Numbered from the stretch's first letter, positions 17,583 through 27,038 are shown. The stretch is DNA of 48,929 nt from Pseudoramibacter faecis (GCF_036289405.1 NZ_JAYFFI010000015.1:1-48929), one strand, 5' to 3'. Numbers and translations: made by a program. The notes: generated from the sequence alone by a model not told the origin.

Positions 17583-18329
17583 TTATCTCTCAAGCATGGC
17601 GCGTATCTTTTGCGCAATGACTTTTGCATTTTTTGCCAGAAAATAATGATCGCCGTGCACTGTGAGGGTTTCGCGCGGCCCGAGAATGTACGCTTGCCAT
17701 TTTGCTAAATCCTCTGCAGGCGCCAGCGAATCCTCATCCGCCTGCACGCAAAGCAGCGGACAGTCGATTTTAAAATCTGCCGGATAACGGTATTTGCCCA
17801 GCAATTGCATATCCGCTTTTAAAATCGGAAAATAGTAATCCATAAAGGCCGGCATTTTAACAGCGGCTTCATCGATGCGCCCGGATTCCAAAAGAAAGGT
17901 CAGCAGATCCGCATCCGACATCGCCGCTACATTGGCACCGATGGCCTGATTATCGGGCGGCGTACTCCCTGAGGCCACGAACAGTCGCGGCGCTTTTCCC
18001 TGTGCCTTTAAACAACGCGCCGCTTCATAGGCGATCAGGCCGCCGGTGCATTGCCCGAAGAGAACCGCCGGCTTCTCAAAAACCTGTGCGTTTTCCTCGA
18101 TCAAAGACGCGGCCAAGGCTTCGACGCTCTCGGGCATCGTCTCGGCCATACGCCGTTCCCGCAGCGGATAAAGCACCGGATAAATGCCGTACGCCTCTGG
18201 AAAAAGGCCTTTCCATTCGCTGAACTGACTCGCCGTCCCTCCGGCAAAAGGGAAACAGACGATATTAACCGCCGCCGATTCCCGCGATGCGCCATGGGCA
18301 AACCATGGCGTTAGTGACGTTTTTGCCAT
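17583..18329 (-). CDS. Type II thioesterase with cysteine nucleophile
   Basis: A 248-residue thioesterase II homologue (VNIVCFPFAGGTASQFSEWK at the N-terminus). The nucleophile elbow reads FGQCTGG, placing Cys94 where the family normally has Ser in GHSMG. A likely acid lies in CVQADEDSL (Asp198) and the catalytic His in HGDHYFL (His228). Cys-nucleophile thioesterases are known among NRPS and PKS releasing enzymes and can favour transfer over hydrolysis; that functional reading is inference. The ATG at 18329 has a GGGAGG site and overlaps the preceding TAA by one base (TAATG). It differs strongly from the second thioesterase of the operon, so the two probably have different jobs. Confidence 0.86.
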   Translation of the reverse strand: MAKTSLTPWFAHGASRESAAVNIVCFPFAGGTASQFSEWKGLFPEAYGIYPVLYPLRERRMAETMPESVEALAASLIEENAQVFEKPAVLFGQCTGGLIAYEAARCLKAQGKAPRLFVASGSTPPDNQAIGANVAAMSDADLLTFLLESGRIDEAAVKMPAFMDYYFPILKADMQLLGKYRYPADFKIDCPLLCVQADEDSLAPAEDLAKWQAYILGPRETLTVHGDHYFLAKNAKVIAQKIRAMLER

Positions 18330-19873
18330 TACGCTTCCTCCCAGCCGAAGACGGCTACCGCCATTCGGCGCACCTCCTCCTCGGAGTCGGCATAAACCTT
18401 CATCGTGCAATGCATTTTATCACCGGAGGTGAAAATTGTCAGACGATTTTCTTCAATATTTTCTCCGAGCTTGGTCAGCTTGGCTGCGGTTATTGACGAT
18501 CTTGTGATCGGCACCACCTGAAGCAAATCCTCGTTGGTTCCCTGATATTCGGGAAACAGACCGACGTAATTCAGAATCGGAAGGTGATGTGCCAGAAAGC
18601 GAGAAGACCAGCGCGGCATAATTTCATAAATCAGCTCCGGATTGGCCTCGCTGGAAAAATCGGCCGAATTATGCGTGGTTTTCATTACCTGAAATCGGGG
18701 ATTATAAATCGCCACAATCGTATTGAGCCAAAGCCCTAGCGTGTTGGCGTTGTGACGATTCCGACCGTTAGCCAGCACCGCGATAGGCAAACGCCCTGCA
18801 TAACCGGTTGTGAACGCGTGACATTGGACGTAAAGCCGGGCGGTTGTCTGCAGGGCATCCTGCTGAAACCCCTTGCGCATGCTGTCGCTCATGGTTTTGC
18901 AGATGGTCATCGAATAAAAGCGCTTTCCCCGAATGGACCGCATGTATCGCAGCAAAGCTCCCGTCAGGCGAACGGCAATTTTCCCCAGCACGCGTACCCG
19001 TTCCTCCAGGGTCGGCCGCCTTGTCCGCACGTATTCGCTGTAATCCAATATGCCGTCACCGCTTTGCGCCTCCCCTTTTAAAATGGCCTCTAAGCGATCG
19101 GCCACCACCAGGTGTGACATCCGATCCCAGATACTGTGGTGCGCGTAAACACGGACCAGATGCTCGTCGTCGGAAAGGATAATGATTAGTACCTTGGCCA
19201 ACAACTGTCCTTCCCCAAATAAATTCATGGCGTTGCGCGCGTCGGCCAGCCCTTCACAGATCGTTTCCCGTGTTTCCGAGCACTGTGCCGTATCAATCAC
19301 CGGAATCTGCCAATCTGCGCTGTCGTATACATGCATGCGATGGCCCGAAGCCACACCGGTCCGCAGCGCCTCCTGTTCCTCAATGAACTGGCAAACGGCC
19401 GCCTTTACCCGCTCCGTGGTCGCCCCCCAAACATGCACCCGGGTGGATAGAATGCCTAAATAATTTTCCTTGCTCATCTCGATCAGATAACGCTGAAAAC
19501 GAAACATCCGATAGTTCTTGCTCACAGCATGCAGCGCGTTGTCATTATACGCCTCAAAGCTGTCCCGGATCACCGCACTCGTCAGTCGGCGGCCCGCATC
19601 AACAATCTCTGTGTCGGCCTTTCCCGTCACACTGATCGTTTTCGGTGCCGTCTGCTCTCCGATTAAATGCAAAAATGCTTCAAGGGTTTCGTGCGCATAA
19701 ATATCTTGGATGCTTAAGTCGACGTTTAACTCCTGTTTGATCATCTCCAGCATGATCACCGCCTGCAAGGAGTTGCCGTTCATGTCGAAAAAGGATTCCG
19801 ACCGGTCGATGGTCTCTCTTTTCAATACTTCTTTCCAAATCTCCGCCACTTTTTCTGCCGTCGCTGCTGTCAC
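18329..19873 (-). CDS. Free-standing NRPS protein: carrier plus condensation domain
   Basis: A 514-residue two-domain protein. Residues ~1-75 form a peptidyl carrier domain (FFDMNGNSLQAVIMLEMI) with Ser35 as the phosphopantetheine site. Residues ~110-510 form a condensation-type domain. Its catalytic motif HHxxxD is present as HHSIWD (His246, Asp250), and a later NTLGLWLNTI segment matches the conserved core with the asparagine found in C domains. No adenylation domain is fused, so the carrier must be loaded in trans or receive the chain from the large NRPS. A terminal C domain could join the thiazole-bearing chain to an amine. Its start overlaps the PPTase stop by 4 bp (ATGA). Confidence 0.85.
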   Translation of the reverse strand: MTAATAEKVAEIWKEVLKRETIDRSESFFDMNGNSLQAVIMLEMIKQELNVDLSIQDIYAHETLEAFLHLIGEQTAPKTISVTGKADTEIVDAGRRLTSAVIRDSFEAYNDNALHAVSKNYRMFRFQRYLIEMSKENYLGILSTRVHVWGATTERVKAAVCQFIEEQEALRTGVASGHRMHVYDSADWQIPVIDTAQCSETRETICEGLADARNAMNLFGEGQLLAKVLIIILSDDEHLVRVYAHHSIWDRMSHLVVADRLEAILKGEAQSGDGILDYSEYVRTRRPTLEERVRVLGKIAVRLTGALLRYMRSIRGKRFYSMTICKTMSDSMRKGFQQDALQTTARLYVQCHAFTTGYAGRLPIAVLANGRNRHNANTLGLWLNTIVAIYNPRFQVMKTTHNSADFSSEANPELIYEIMPRWSSRFLAHHLPILNYVGLFPEYQGTNEDLLQVVPITRSSITAAKLTKLGENIEENRLTIFTSGDKMHCTMKVYADSEEEVRRMAVAVFGWEEA

Positions 19874-20526
19874 CGCATTGCCTCCCGTTCTTGTTCACAA
19901 AATTGCGTTAATGTTTGCAGTGTCACCTGATTAAAAACAGGCATGGTTTCTCCGAAAAATGTAATCACGTTGTTTTTTCTGGCCGTATTTTCGTGCCAAA
20001 GGCCTGCCCGGCGTCCACAAAATCCCACAAGGGGTGTCATGTCCGTCGCCTTTAGCTCGCCACTCAGCCCGATCCCTCGGTATTTCCCGGCGGCCTCCTT
20101 GAGCGACCACAGCTGGGTGAGCGTCACCGCGCTGCGATGTTTCCGCCAATAGCGCATTTCCGGCGCCGATAAGAAAAATGCCGGATCACATACCGTTTCA
20201 GAAAAATACGCCTCGACATCCACGCCCACCGGCCGGTCGGACACGGCGCAGACAACCGTCGCGTCCCGATGACTGAGATTAAAATACGGCCCGTTTGAAT
20301 AATAGGGTTTGCCGAACGCTCCGCGTCTGAGCACGCCCGGATCTTTCCCCAGGTATTCCCGGCGCATTGCGAGTCTCAGCAAAAGCGCCCCGACGATGAG
20401 ACCGCGCTTTTTCAGCGCGTTCTGCTGTCGCCTCACCCGTTCTTTTCGCGCCTTTGACAACAAACACAAAGACCGTGCGCACCACCGTTCGCTCAATCGA
20501 TCAGCTTCATCAAAAATGTAAATCAT
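19870..20526 (-). CDS. Sfp-type 4'-phosphopantetheinyl transferase
   Basis: A 218-residue protein with the motifs of the Sfp family: FNLSH (residues 82-86), the Mg-binding GVDVE (101-105) and WSLKEAAGK (140-148). It transfers phosphopantetheine from CoA to the serine of carrier domains, here the two of the NRPS and the one in the carrier-condensation protein. Having its own activator makes the operon self-contained. The N-terminus (KARKERVRRQQNALKKR) is strongly basic, as is common where CoA binds. The ATG overlaps the U32 gene stop, and the stop overlaps the next start; both are ATGA couplings. Confidence 0.93.
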   Translation of the reverse strand: MIYIFDEADRLSERWCARSLCLLSKARKERVRRQQNALKKRGLIVGALLLRLAMRREYLGKDPGVLRRGAFGKPYYSNGPYFNLSHRDATVVCAVSDRPVGVDVEAYFSETVCDPAFFLSAPEMRYWRKHRSAVTLTQLWSLKEAAGKYRGIGLSGELKATDMTPLVGFCGRRAGLWHENTARKNNVITFFGETMPVFNQVTLQTLTQFCEQEREAMR

Positions 20527-21818
20527 CCGTGCTCCTCGGTTTTAACCGGATTGAAGATTTCACTGGTATTGAATTTATCCTTCAGAATCCGAGCATTCTC
20601 AATCCATTTTTGATACGCCTTCTGCTTGGTATTGTCGATGCTCACTGCTTTCTTCGCCCATTCCCGGCAATAGGTGCAGTCGCACTTCGTCGGTTTTCCG
20701 GCAAGGTCGCTTTCCAACCAGCAACTTTTACGATCACATTGATAATCGTGGATGAAATGCTCGAGAAAGCCGTCCAATTTTTGATTGTCAATATAGATAT
20801 CCGGCAGCGCAAAAAACGCTGAATACCGGATCAGAGTATCCATGTCAATCTTTCCCGCCCGCAGGCTCTGGACATAGCCCGCGACATCAAATTGCTTTTG
20901 ACTGTCGGCGTTATCACTGCCGATCCAATTCATGATATCCAGCAGATTTCCCTCGTATTTCTCTTCAATATAGGCTTTGACCACCCGGCATAAAAAAGCT
21001 GTGCTCTTTGTCCGTTCCACCAATTTAAGCACCAGGCGATCATTCCCCGTGCGCTCGCAAAGGGACTCATAATAATGCTGATCCTCCGGTCGAATCCAGT
21101 CCGATGCAATCATATTCGCCGGATGGGTCACCTTGCGTGTGTAGCAATTAACCAAACTGAAGTCGAAATAGTTTTTCTGTGAACGGCTGCCCATCTGACT
21201 GGAAGCAGAAACAGCTCCCGCATGGTTCAGCGCGTAGGGGCAATCATGCAGGCAGCCGTTATTGGCAATGATCCGAATCTTTACATTCCGATCGCGGTAA
21301 GTCTGAAGCACGGCCTCGAGCAAATCGAAATTGCGGGTGCAGTTTTCCGTTAAGGTCAGCTCATCGGCGCCCATCTCAACCCAGCTTTTCGCCTTGGACA
21401 GCGATCCGACAAAAGCGTAAATGCCGATAGTCACTTTGATGTGCGGAAACTGTCTTTTGACCAGCTGCAGCAAATAGGGCGAGCAGACAGTCAGCCAGCG
21501 AATCCCCATATCGCTGAGGGTCCCGATAAATTCGACGAGACGCCGATGATCCTCGGGAATGATGTCGCGATTTTGCAGCGTCAGTGTGTTCAACAGATAA
21601 TTAAAGTCGATACCCATAGACCGGCAACGCGCATTATAGCGCGCCACCTCGTCCAGGCTGACCTCGTTTAAGGCGACCGATGCCCGCCCGCCGCCGACAA
21701 TATCCGTTTTGAGCTTGCCAAACATGCTGACGATCTGGCCCCGCGTGTCCGTCTTCTCGATAAAATCCAGCAAAGTCGGATCAAAATTCGTCCCCACATC
21801 CAGCTTGATTTTTCCCAT
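20523..21818 (-). CDS. U32-family (collagenase-like) protein, probable Fe-S enzyme
   Basis: A 431-residue protein with the U32 family core: a barrel-like N-terminal half, the NNGCLHDCP motif (Cys189, Cys193), SLVNCYTRK (Cys225), IRPEDQHYYESL and KLVERTKSTAFLCRVVKAY. A C-terminal cysteine cluster (Cys361, 366, 379, 381, 384) adds a second possible metal site. U32 proteins were first called peptidases. UbiU/UbiV, RlhA and TrhP instead carry [4Fe-4S] clusters and drive O2-independent hydroxylation. A similar anaerobic oxidation of the NRPS product or a precursor is the inferred role; no peptidase motif is visible. It lies 15 bp after the NRPS gene and overlaps the PPTase start. Confidence 0.8.
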   Translation of the reverse strand: MGKIKLDVGTNFDPTLLDFIEKTDTRGQIVSMFGKLKTDIVGGGRASVALNEVSLDEVARYNARCRSMGIDFNYLLNTLTLQNRDIIPEDHRRLVEFIGTLSDMGIRWLTVCSPYLLQLVKRQFPHIKVTIGIYAFVGSLSKAKSWVEMGADELTLTENCTRNFDLLEAVLQTYRDRNVKIRIIANNGCLHDCPYALNHAGAVSASSQMGSRSQKNYFDFSLVNCYTRKVTHPANMIASDWIRPEDQHYYESLCERTGNDRLVLKLVERTKSTAFLCRVVKAYIEEKYEGNLLDIMNWIGSDNADSQKQFDVAGYVQSLRAGKIDMDTLIRYSAFFALPDIYIDNQKLDGFLEHFIHDYQCDRKSCWLESDLAGKPTKCDCTYCREWAKKAVSIDNTKQKAYQKWIENARILKDKFNTSEIFNPVKTEEHG

Positions 21819-21833
21819 GATTCTTCCGCTCCA

Positions 21834-24800
21834 TCATTCTCTGTGCTCGGCCACAATATCCGCCATCTCTTCAATGGTTTCAAACGCGAAGTATTGTTCC
21901 CGGGGAAACTTCAGCTGATAATGACTCTCCACTTCGTTGATGATCGTGAAGAGCTTGATCGAATCACCGCCAATATCGTAAAAATTTTGATCCACGCCGA
22001 TCCCGTCCACGGTGAGCACCCGTGACCAAATCCGCTGGATCTGAGTTTCAAGCGGTGTCGCCGGCTGTTTTTGTGCTCCGGATCCAGCCAATACCTCCGC
22101 CTCCGCCAATTGTTTGCGGTCCACCTTGCCATTGACTGTCAACGGCAGGGTGTCCAACGCCACGACCGCCACCGGTACCATGTAGTTCGGCAACTGCCCC
22201 TTCAAGTCGGCCTTGACGGCTTCCGTGTCGACAGGCTTATCTGACACGACAAAAGCGAGAATTTCCTTCGCCTGGTCCCGTTCCTGCACCACCGCCGCGC
22301 TCTCATCAATTCCGTCCAATGAGGTCAGGGCCTTTTCGATTTCGCCGAGCTCGATGCGATGTCCGCGGATTTTCACCTGGGTATCTTTGCGGCCGGAAAA
22401 AATGATGTAAGTCTCTTCGCCCGCTTCATGCAGTCGGCCCATGTCCCCGGTCCGGTAAAGTCTGCCCAGAGCGGGATGTTCGATAAAGGACGCCGCGGTT
22501 TGAACCGGATTATTTAAATAGGCCTGTGCCACGCCGGCACCGCCGATAAAGAGCTCGCCCTCCACCTCCGGCGGACACAATGCCCCGGTGTAATTCAACA
22601 CATAAACCTGCTGATTGGCCAGCGGCATCCCATAGGGAATGCTTTGCCAGTCAGGCCGGATCTCGCAGATCGGGTATTCGATGGACCAAATGGAGGCCTC
22701 GGTCGCGCCGCCCATGCTGACCACCTCAATCCCCGGCAGTAAATCCATGATCGTCCCCGGCAGGCTTACCGGAATCCAATCGCCGCTTAAAATAGCCAAC
22801 CGCAGCAGATTATCGGTTACCGTGATCATCTGGCCGCCCGCTTCGGCAAAGCTGCGGCTTGCCTGCCGCTTCAATTCTTCCGCATACATCTGCATGAAAG
22901 CCGGCACAGAATTCCAGACGGTCACCCCCTCGCGGGCCACCAACGCAGCCACCTCACGGACATCCCGCGGGTCCTGCACCATGACCAGACGCGCACCGGC
23001 TGCCAGACTGCCGAAAATATCGTACACCGATAAATCAAAGCAAATGGAAGACAACCCGATGAAACGGTCCTCGCTGCCGACGCCGTAACGCCGATTGACA
23101 TCCAAAATGGTATTAGCTGCAGCCTTGTTGGTAATCACGACGCCCTTCGGCCGGCCGGTGCTCCCGGATGTATAAATCGCATAAGCTACTGCATCGGGAT
23201 CAGCCGCCGTTTCCGCGCAGGACAAATCGTTTGTGTCAAACGCATCCATGCTGTCGATCACGAGTCTGCAGCCCGCACTCGTCACAATCTTTTGCCGTCT
23301 ACTCTCGGGATTTTCGGGATCCAGCGGAACATAAGCCGCGCCGATTTTTAGAATCCCGAGAATTGCCGCGATGGTCTCTTTCCGGCGATAGCCCATAACA
23401 CCCACATAGTCTCCCTTGGACACGCCCCTGGCGGCGAGTCGTGAGGCCACGCAACCGGCCGCCTCGTGAAGCTGCGTGTAGGTATAAAACCCTGCGGCAT
23501 CCTGCACGGCGACGCTTGCGCCATGCACGGCGACGCTTGCGGCAAACAGTTGATAGAGGGTTGTTCGGGGTATGGGCGCTGCCGTTTCGTTGTAGCGTTT
23601 CCATTTTTCGTGGCAGACCTCACTCGGCTGCAGGTAATCCGCGACGTTTCCGGCCTGATCCAGCGTTTGAAGGCAATGTTCGAACAACGCGAATATATCC
23701 CTCATCAGATCATCGTCAAAAAGGACCTGCAGATAATCCCAGGTCACCAAAATTCCCGCCGGCGTCTCCCGGGCCTGGCAGTCCAGATAAACCTGGGAGG
23801 TTTGACTGATGGCGTATCGCAGATCGCCGAGCTCGACCGCCGGCGCATCGGCCTGATCCAGCGTGCTGGTGAAAACGATGGGCATCGCGGCTTTGTTGCC
23901 GGTGCCCTGTTCCTTTTTGATATCCCGGAGCAATTCCACCCCGGTGTAATAGCGATGCTCCAATCCACAGAAAATTTCGTCCTGTATCGCCTGAAAGACC
24001 GTTTTGATCGGCGGGTTGTCCGCGAAGTCAAAAGGCAAGAGCATGGTCGAAGTAAAATCGCCCATCATCCGCGCGACATCCGGATGAAAGTCATATTTAT
24101 TGAAGATGGTAACATTCAGCGTGCACCGCGGCTGATTGGCATAGGCCGACAGCGCCAATGCGTAGGCCGTGCAGATCGCCGAGGATAAGGAGATGCCGCT
24201 TGCCGTGGCCAGGGCGCGAAGCCGCGCAGTCTGATCCGACGAAAGGGTCAGACTCAGGCGTTTAAAAACCGCTGTTTTAGCTGCCGTGGTATCTTTGAGC
24301 CCCGGCAGTTGAGGCGCCGGCGGAATGGCGGCCGCCCGCGCCTGCCAAAAAGCCTTGTCCCGCGCATATTGCTCTGAGGCGTGAATCGCGTCAATCCCCC
24401 GCATAAAATCCCGGAAGGTGAAGGCCAATGGCTCCAGCGTCTTCCCGGGATGATCGTAGCACCACAGGAGCTCGCGTTTGAACATTTCGATGCTGCTCGC
24501 GTCCATGATGAGCAGATCGATGCCCAAAAAGAGATCGCTTTCCCGGTCGTTGATGCGCAAAGCCTTGAGTTCGAACAACGGCCAACGTTCCGCAGCAAAC
24601 ACCGCGTGGGACATCCGCGCCCGCTCCTCGGCCCGGATAGCTTCAAGCGTTTCGGCGTCCTCGCCCCGCCCGTCGATCACCTCGATATGATAGTGCGGCA
24701 CCGCCTGTAAAATTTGCTGCCGGCGATCTTCGGTCATCACCAGGCGCAGATTATCCTGATGGGCAATTACACGGTTAAGCGCATCTTCGAACCGCGCCAA

Positions 24801-26936
24801 ATCCAAATCCGTACGGTATTCATAATAACCGTGAGTCGAGATGCCGCCCATATCAAAGGCCTCTTCCCGACCCAACAAATAAGCCCGCTGGATATCCGTC
24901 AACGCAAAGGGCTCTGCCCGGCGCGCGGGATCGGGTTCGACGGAAAGACGCACCGGCGCCGCCGCTTCGTCCACATGCGCCTTGACAAGCGCCACAAAAC
25001 TTTTTACATCAAAAACCCGCATCAGCGCTTTAAGGCTGAGGCGAATGCCGAAATGCGTCTGAAGTTTTGTGGCCAGCTGCATGAGCACGATAGAACTGCC
25101 GCCGGCTTCGAAAAAGTTTTTAGAATGCCGGTTGCCGCCGCTCTGAACGCTCTCGTTCCACAGATCCTGCAACTGCATGGACAGCGAATCGCCAAAGACA
25201 ACCGGAACTGTTTCGTCTGCCGCAAGCGCTGCACGAATATCGCTGATAATCGGTTCAAACATCCCATCCTGATATTGTTTAATGAGTGCCGAGCGCTGAA
25301 TTTTCCCGCTATTGGTTTTCGGGATGGCTTCAATGGGAAGATAATAATCAAAGGCGATGAATCGCTCCTGTTTGATGGCCAGATCCAACCGCCGAATTTT
25401 TACTGCAAAATCAGCCGTCGCCTGACTGCTTTGAATGAACAAAACGAGCTCGGGCTCGTTGTGACGGTTATAGATCTGAGAAGCGACAATCCGATCCTTA
25501 AGCGCCGGAAAAATACGCGCGATCCGATTTTCAATATCCAGCGGATAGTAATTCTGCCCGTTGATAAAAATAATGTCTTTTTTCCGGCCGGTAATGACGA
25601 TCTCTCCATCAGAAAGATATCCCATATCTCCGGAAGCCAAGTATTCGCCGACCATGCGCTTTTGCATTTCGTTTTGATGGAAGAAATAGCGTTCGCTGAT
25701 CGATTCCCCGGCATAGCATAGCTCGCCGATCGTTTCCTCCGGCAAAGCATGGCCTTCGTCATCTGCCACTAAAACCTTAAGCCCCGGAATCGGCGTTCCC
25801 ACAGAGGCATACCGAACCTGCTGCCGATGTTCGTTCGTCTCGCCGGCACGTATTTGCGCGCGATTTTCACCCAGCGCATCAAAATCCAGGCGGTCCACGC
25901 GCATGGGCTTCCCTGCTTTCCCCAGAGAAACCGCAAACGCCGATTCCGATAAGCCATAGGCCGTTCGCAGGGCCACTGGCGAAAGACCCGCCGCCGCAAA
26001 GCGGCCGGCAAAATGATCGGCCAGTTCCGCATTGACCGGCTCTGCCCCCAGGAAAAAGTTTTTGACACAGGAAAGATCCAACATTTCTAACTCGGCGTCC
26101 GAAACGGCCGCATCCAATAATTTAAGGGCAAAATTCATGCCGCCCAGGACGGTGATCCTCCGATCGCTGACCTGGCGAAGAAACCAGTCCGGATGCTGCA
26201 CAAACAACGGCGGCGGCATCACGCCCTGACTCGCCCCTTTCGCAATGGGAATCAAATGAAATCCGATAAATCCAAACGCATGGGTCAAAGGCAACCAGCT
26301 CAAACTCCGTTCCGAATCGTCATAATCCATGATGGAAAGCGCTGAGCAAATGGACGCCGCCATGGTTTTCTGCTTGAGCACAACCCCTTTGGGAAGATCC
26401 GTACTCCCGGAGGAAAAAAGAATGCAGCATTCATCTTCCGGAGTAATCTTCGGATAGACCATTCCCGTATTGCTGATGCGCCGACCTTTTTCCATCAGAT
26501 CTTCATAGACCATCAGCGTTATGTTTTCAAAGGGCGCAATCGCTTTCTGATAATCTTTGAGCGACGCCTCGGGAATTAAAATCGTCAGTCTGACAATATC
26601 CCGACAAATATTGAGCTGTTTATCGAGAACGTCCCTGCCTGCCGCATCGCCCATAGCGAAGGGCAGCGCCATGGGCACGGCCCCCGCGTATTGAATCCCC
26701 CAAAAGGCTCGCGCATACTGTCCCGGCGTCGGCAGCTGTAGCAAGATCTTATTTCCCTTTTCGACGCCTGCAGCTATCAATGCATCGGCCAGCTTTTTGC
26801 CCTCCGCATTTAATTCGGCATAGGAAACCACTTCTGCCTCCACTGCACTTTTCCAAAAGCGTGCAGTCTTTTTGCCATAGAGTTTCAACGATTGGTCAAA
26901 CATCTCCGTCATTGTCTGAAATAGTCTATCTCTCAT
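21834..26936 (-). CDS. Nonribosomal peptide synthetase: FAAL-like ligase, carrier, Cy, A(Cys), carrier
   Basis: A 1700-residue multidomain enzyme. Residues 1-565 are an acyl-AMP ligase resembling FAALs (FSSGSTDLPKG at 174-184, SWLPLTHAFGFIGFHLIP, GRKKDIIFINGQNYYPLDIE). Carrier 1 has Ser615 (EAGGSSI). Residues ~676-1100 form a heterocyclisation domain: it starts LTDIQRAYLLGRE, carries DLLIMDASS (the DxxxxDxxS motif replacing HHxxxD; Asp807, Asp812) and PIVFTSTL. The second A domain (~1126-1616) has code residues Asp1301, Leu1302, Tyr1305, Asn1342, Ile1382, Ser1384, Met1408, Ile1416, Trp1417 and Lys1604, nearly the known Cys code. Carrier 2 has Ser1659. There is no thioesterase or reductase domain. 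The ATG at 26936 follows GGGGGAGAG. Predicted step: an acyl chain is condensed with Cys and cyclised to a thiazoline. Confidence 0.93.
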   Translation of the reverse strand: MRDRLFQTMTEMFDQSLKLYGKKTARFWKSAVEAEVVSYAELNAEGKKLADALIAAGVEKGNKILLQLPTPGQYARAFWGIQYAGAVPMALPFAMGDAAGRDVLDKQLNICRDIVRLTILIPEASLKDYQKAIAPFENITLMVYEDLMEKGRRISNTGMVYPKITPEDECCILFSSGSTDLPKGVVLKQKTMAASICSALSIMDYDDSERSLSWLPLTHAFGFIGFHLIPIAKGASQGVMPPPLFVQHPDWFLRQVSDRRITVLGGMNFALKLLDAAVSDAELEMLDLSCVKNFFLGAEPVNAELADHFAGRFAAAGLSPVALRTAYGLSESAFAVSLGKAGKPMRVDRLDFDALGENRAQIRAGETNEHRQQVRYASVGTPIPGLKVLVADDEGHALPEETIGELCYAGESISERYFFHQNEMQKRMVGEYLASGDMGYLSDGEIVITGRKKDIIFINGQNYYPLDIENRIARIFPALKDRIVASQIYNRHNEPELVLFIQSSQATADFAVKIRRLDLAIKQERFIAFDYYLPIEAIPKTNSGKIQRSALIKQYQDGMFEPIISDIRAALAADETVPVVFGDSLSMQLQDLWNESVQSGGNRHSKNFFEAGGSSIVLMQLATKLQTHFGIRLSLKALMRVFDVKSFVALVKAHVDEAAAPVRLSVEPDPARRAEPFALTDIQRAYLLGREEAFDMGGISTHGYYEYRTDLDLARFEDALNRVIAHQDNLRLVMTEDRRQQILQAVPHYHIEVIDGRGEDAETLEAIRAEERARMSHAVFAAERWPLFELKALRINDRESDLFLGIDLLIMDASSIEMFKRELLWCYDHPGKTLEPLAFTFRDFMRGIDAIHASEQYARDKAFWQARAAAIPPAPQLPGLKDTTAAKTAVFKRLSLTLSSDQTARLRALATASGISLSSAICTAYALALSAYANQPRCTLNVTIFNKYDFHPDVARMMGDFTSTMLLPFDFADNPPIKTVFQAIQDEIFCGLEHRYYTGVELLRDIKKEQGTGNKAAMPIVFTSTLDQADAPAVELGDLRYAISQTSQVYLDCQARETPAGILVTWDYLQVLFDDDLMRDIFALFEHCLQTLDQAGNVADYLQPSEVCHEKWKRYNETAAPIPRTTLYQLFAASVAVHGASVAVQDAAGFYTYTQLHEAAGCVASRLAARGVSKGDYVGVMGYRRKETIAAILGILKIGAAYVPLDPENPESRRQKIVTSAGCRLVIDSMDAFDTNDLSCAETAADPDAVAYAIYTSGSTGRPKGVVITNKAAANTILDVNRRYGVGSEDRFIGLSSICFDLSVYDIFGSLAAGARLVMVQDPRDVREVAALVAREGVTVWNSVPAFMQMYAEELKRQASRSFAEAGGQMITVTDNLLRLAILSGDWIPVSLPGTIMDLLPGIEVVSMGGATEASIWSIEYPICEIRPDWQSIPYGMPLANQQVYVLNYTGALCPPEVEGELFIGGAGVAQAYLNNPVQTAASFIEHPALGRLYRTGDMGRLHEAGEETYIIFSGRKDTQVKIRGHRIELGEIEKALTSLDGIDESAAVVQERDQAKEILAFVVSDKPVDTEAVKADLKGQLPNYMVPVAVVALDTLPLTVNGKVDRKQLAEAEVLAGSGAQKQPATPLETQIQRIWSRVLTVDGIGVDQNFYDIGGDSIKLFTIINEVESHYQLKFPREQYFAFETIEEMADIVAEHRE

Positions 26937-26986
26937 TTCTCTCCCCCTGAAATTATTAGATCGAGTTAACATTAGAATCATTTTAA

Positions 26987-27005
26987 AACACCGTGTCCCG
27001 GTGTT
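26987..27005 (-). other. Hairpin in the 5' leader of the NRPS operon
   Basis: A perfect 7-bp inverted repeat (aacaccg at 26987-26993, cggtgtt at 26999-27005) with a 5-nt loop lies in the untranslated leader, about 50 nt before the start codon. A short ttttaaaa follows on the transcribed strand, too weak for a confident terminator. It may be an mRNA-stabilising hairpin or an operator. Confidence 0.45.
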
Positions 27006-27038
27006 CATTTAAATTTTAAAAATTAAACGAGTATTATG

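Noticed and set aside
20523..21818. U32 protein as a secreted collagenase-like peptidase
   Set aside because: No signal peptide or peptidase motif; the conserved cysteines fit the Fe-S branch of the family better.
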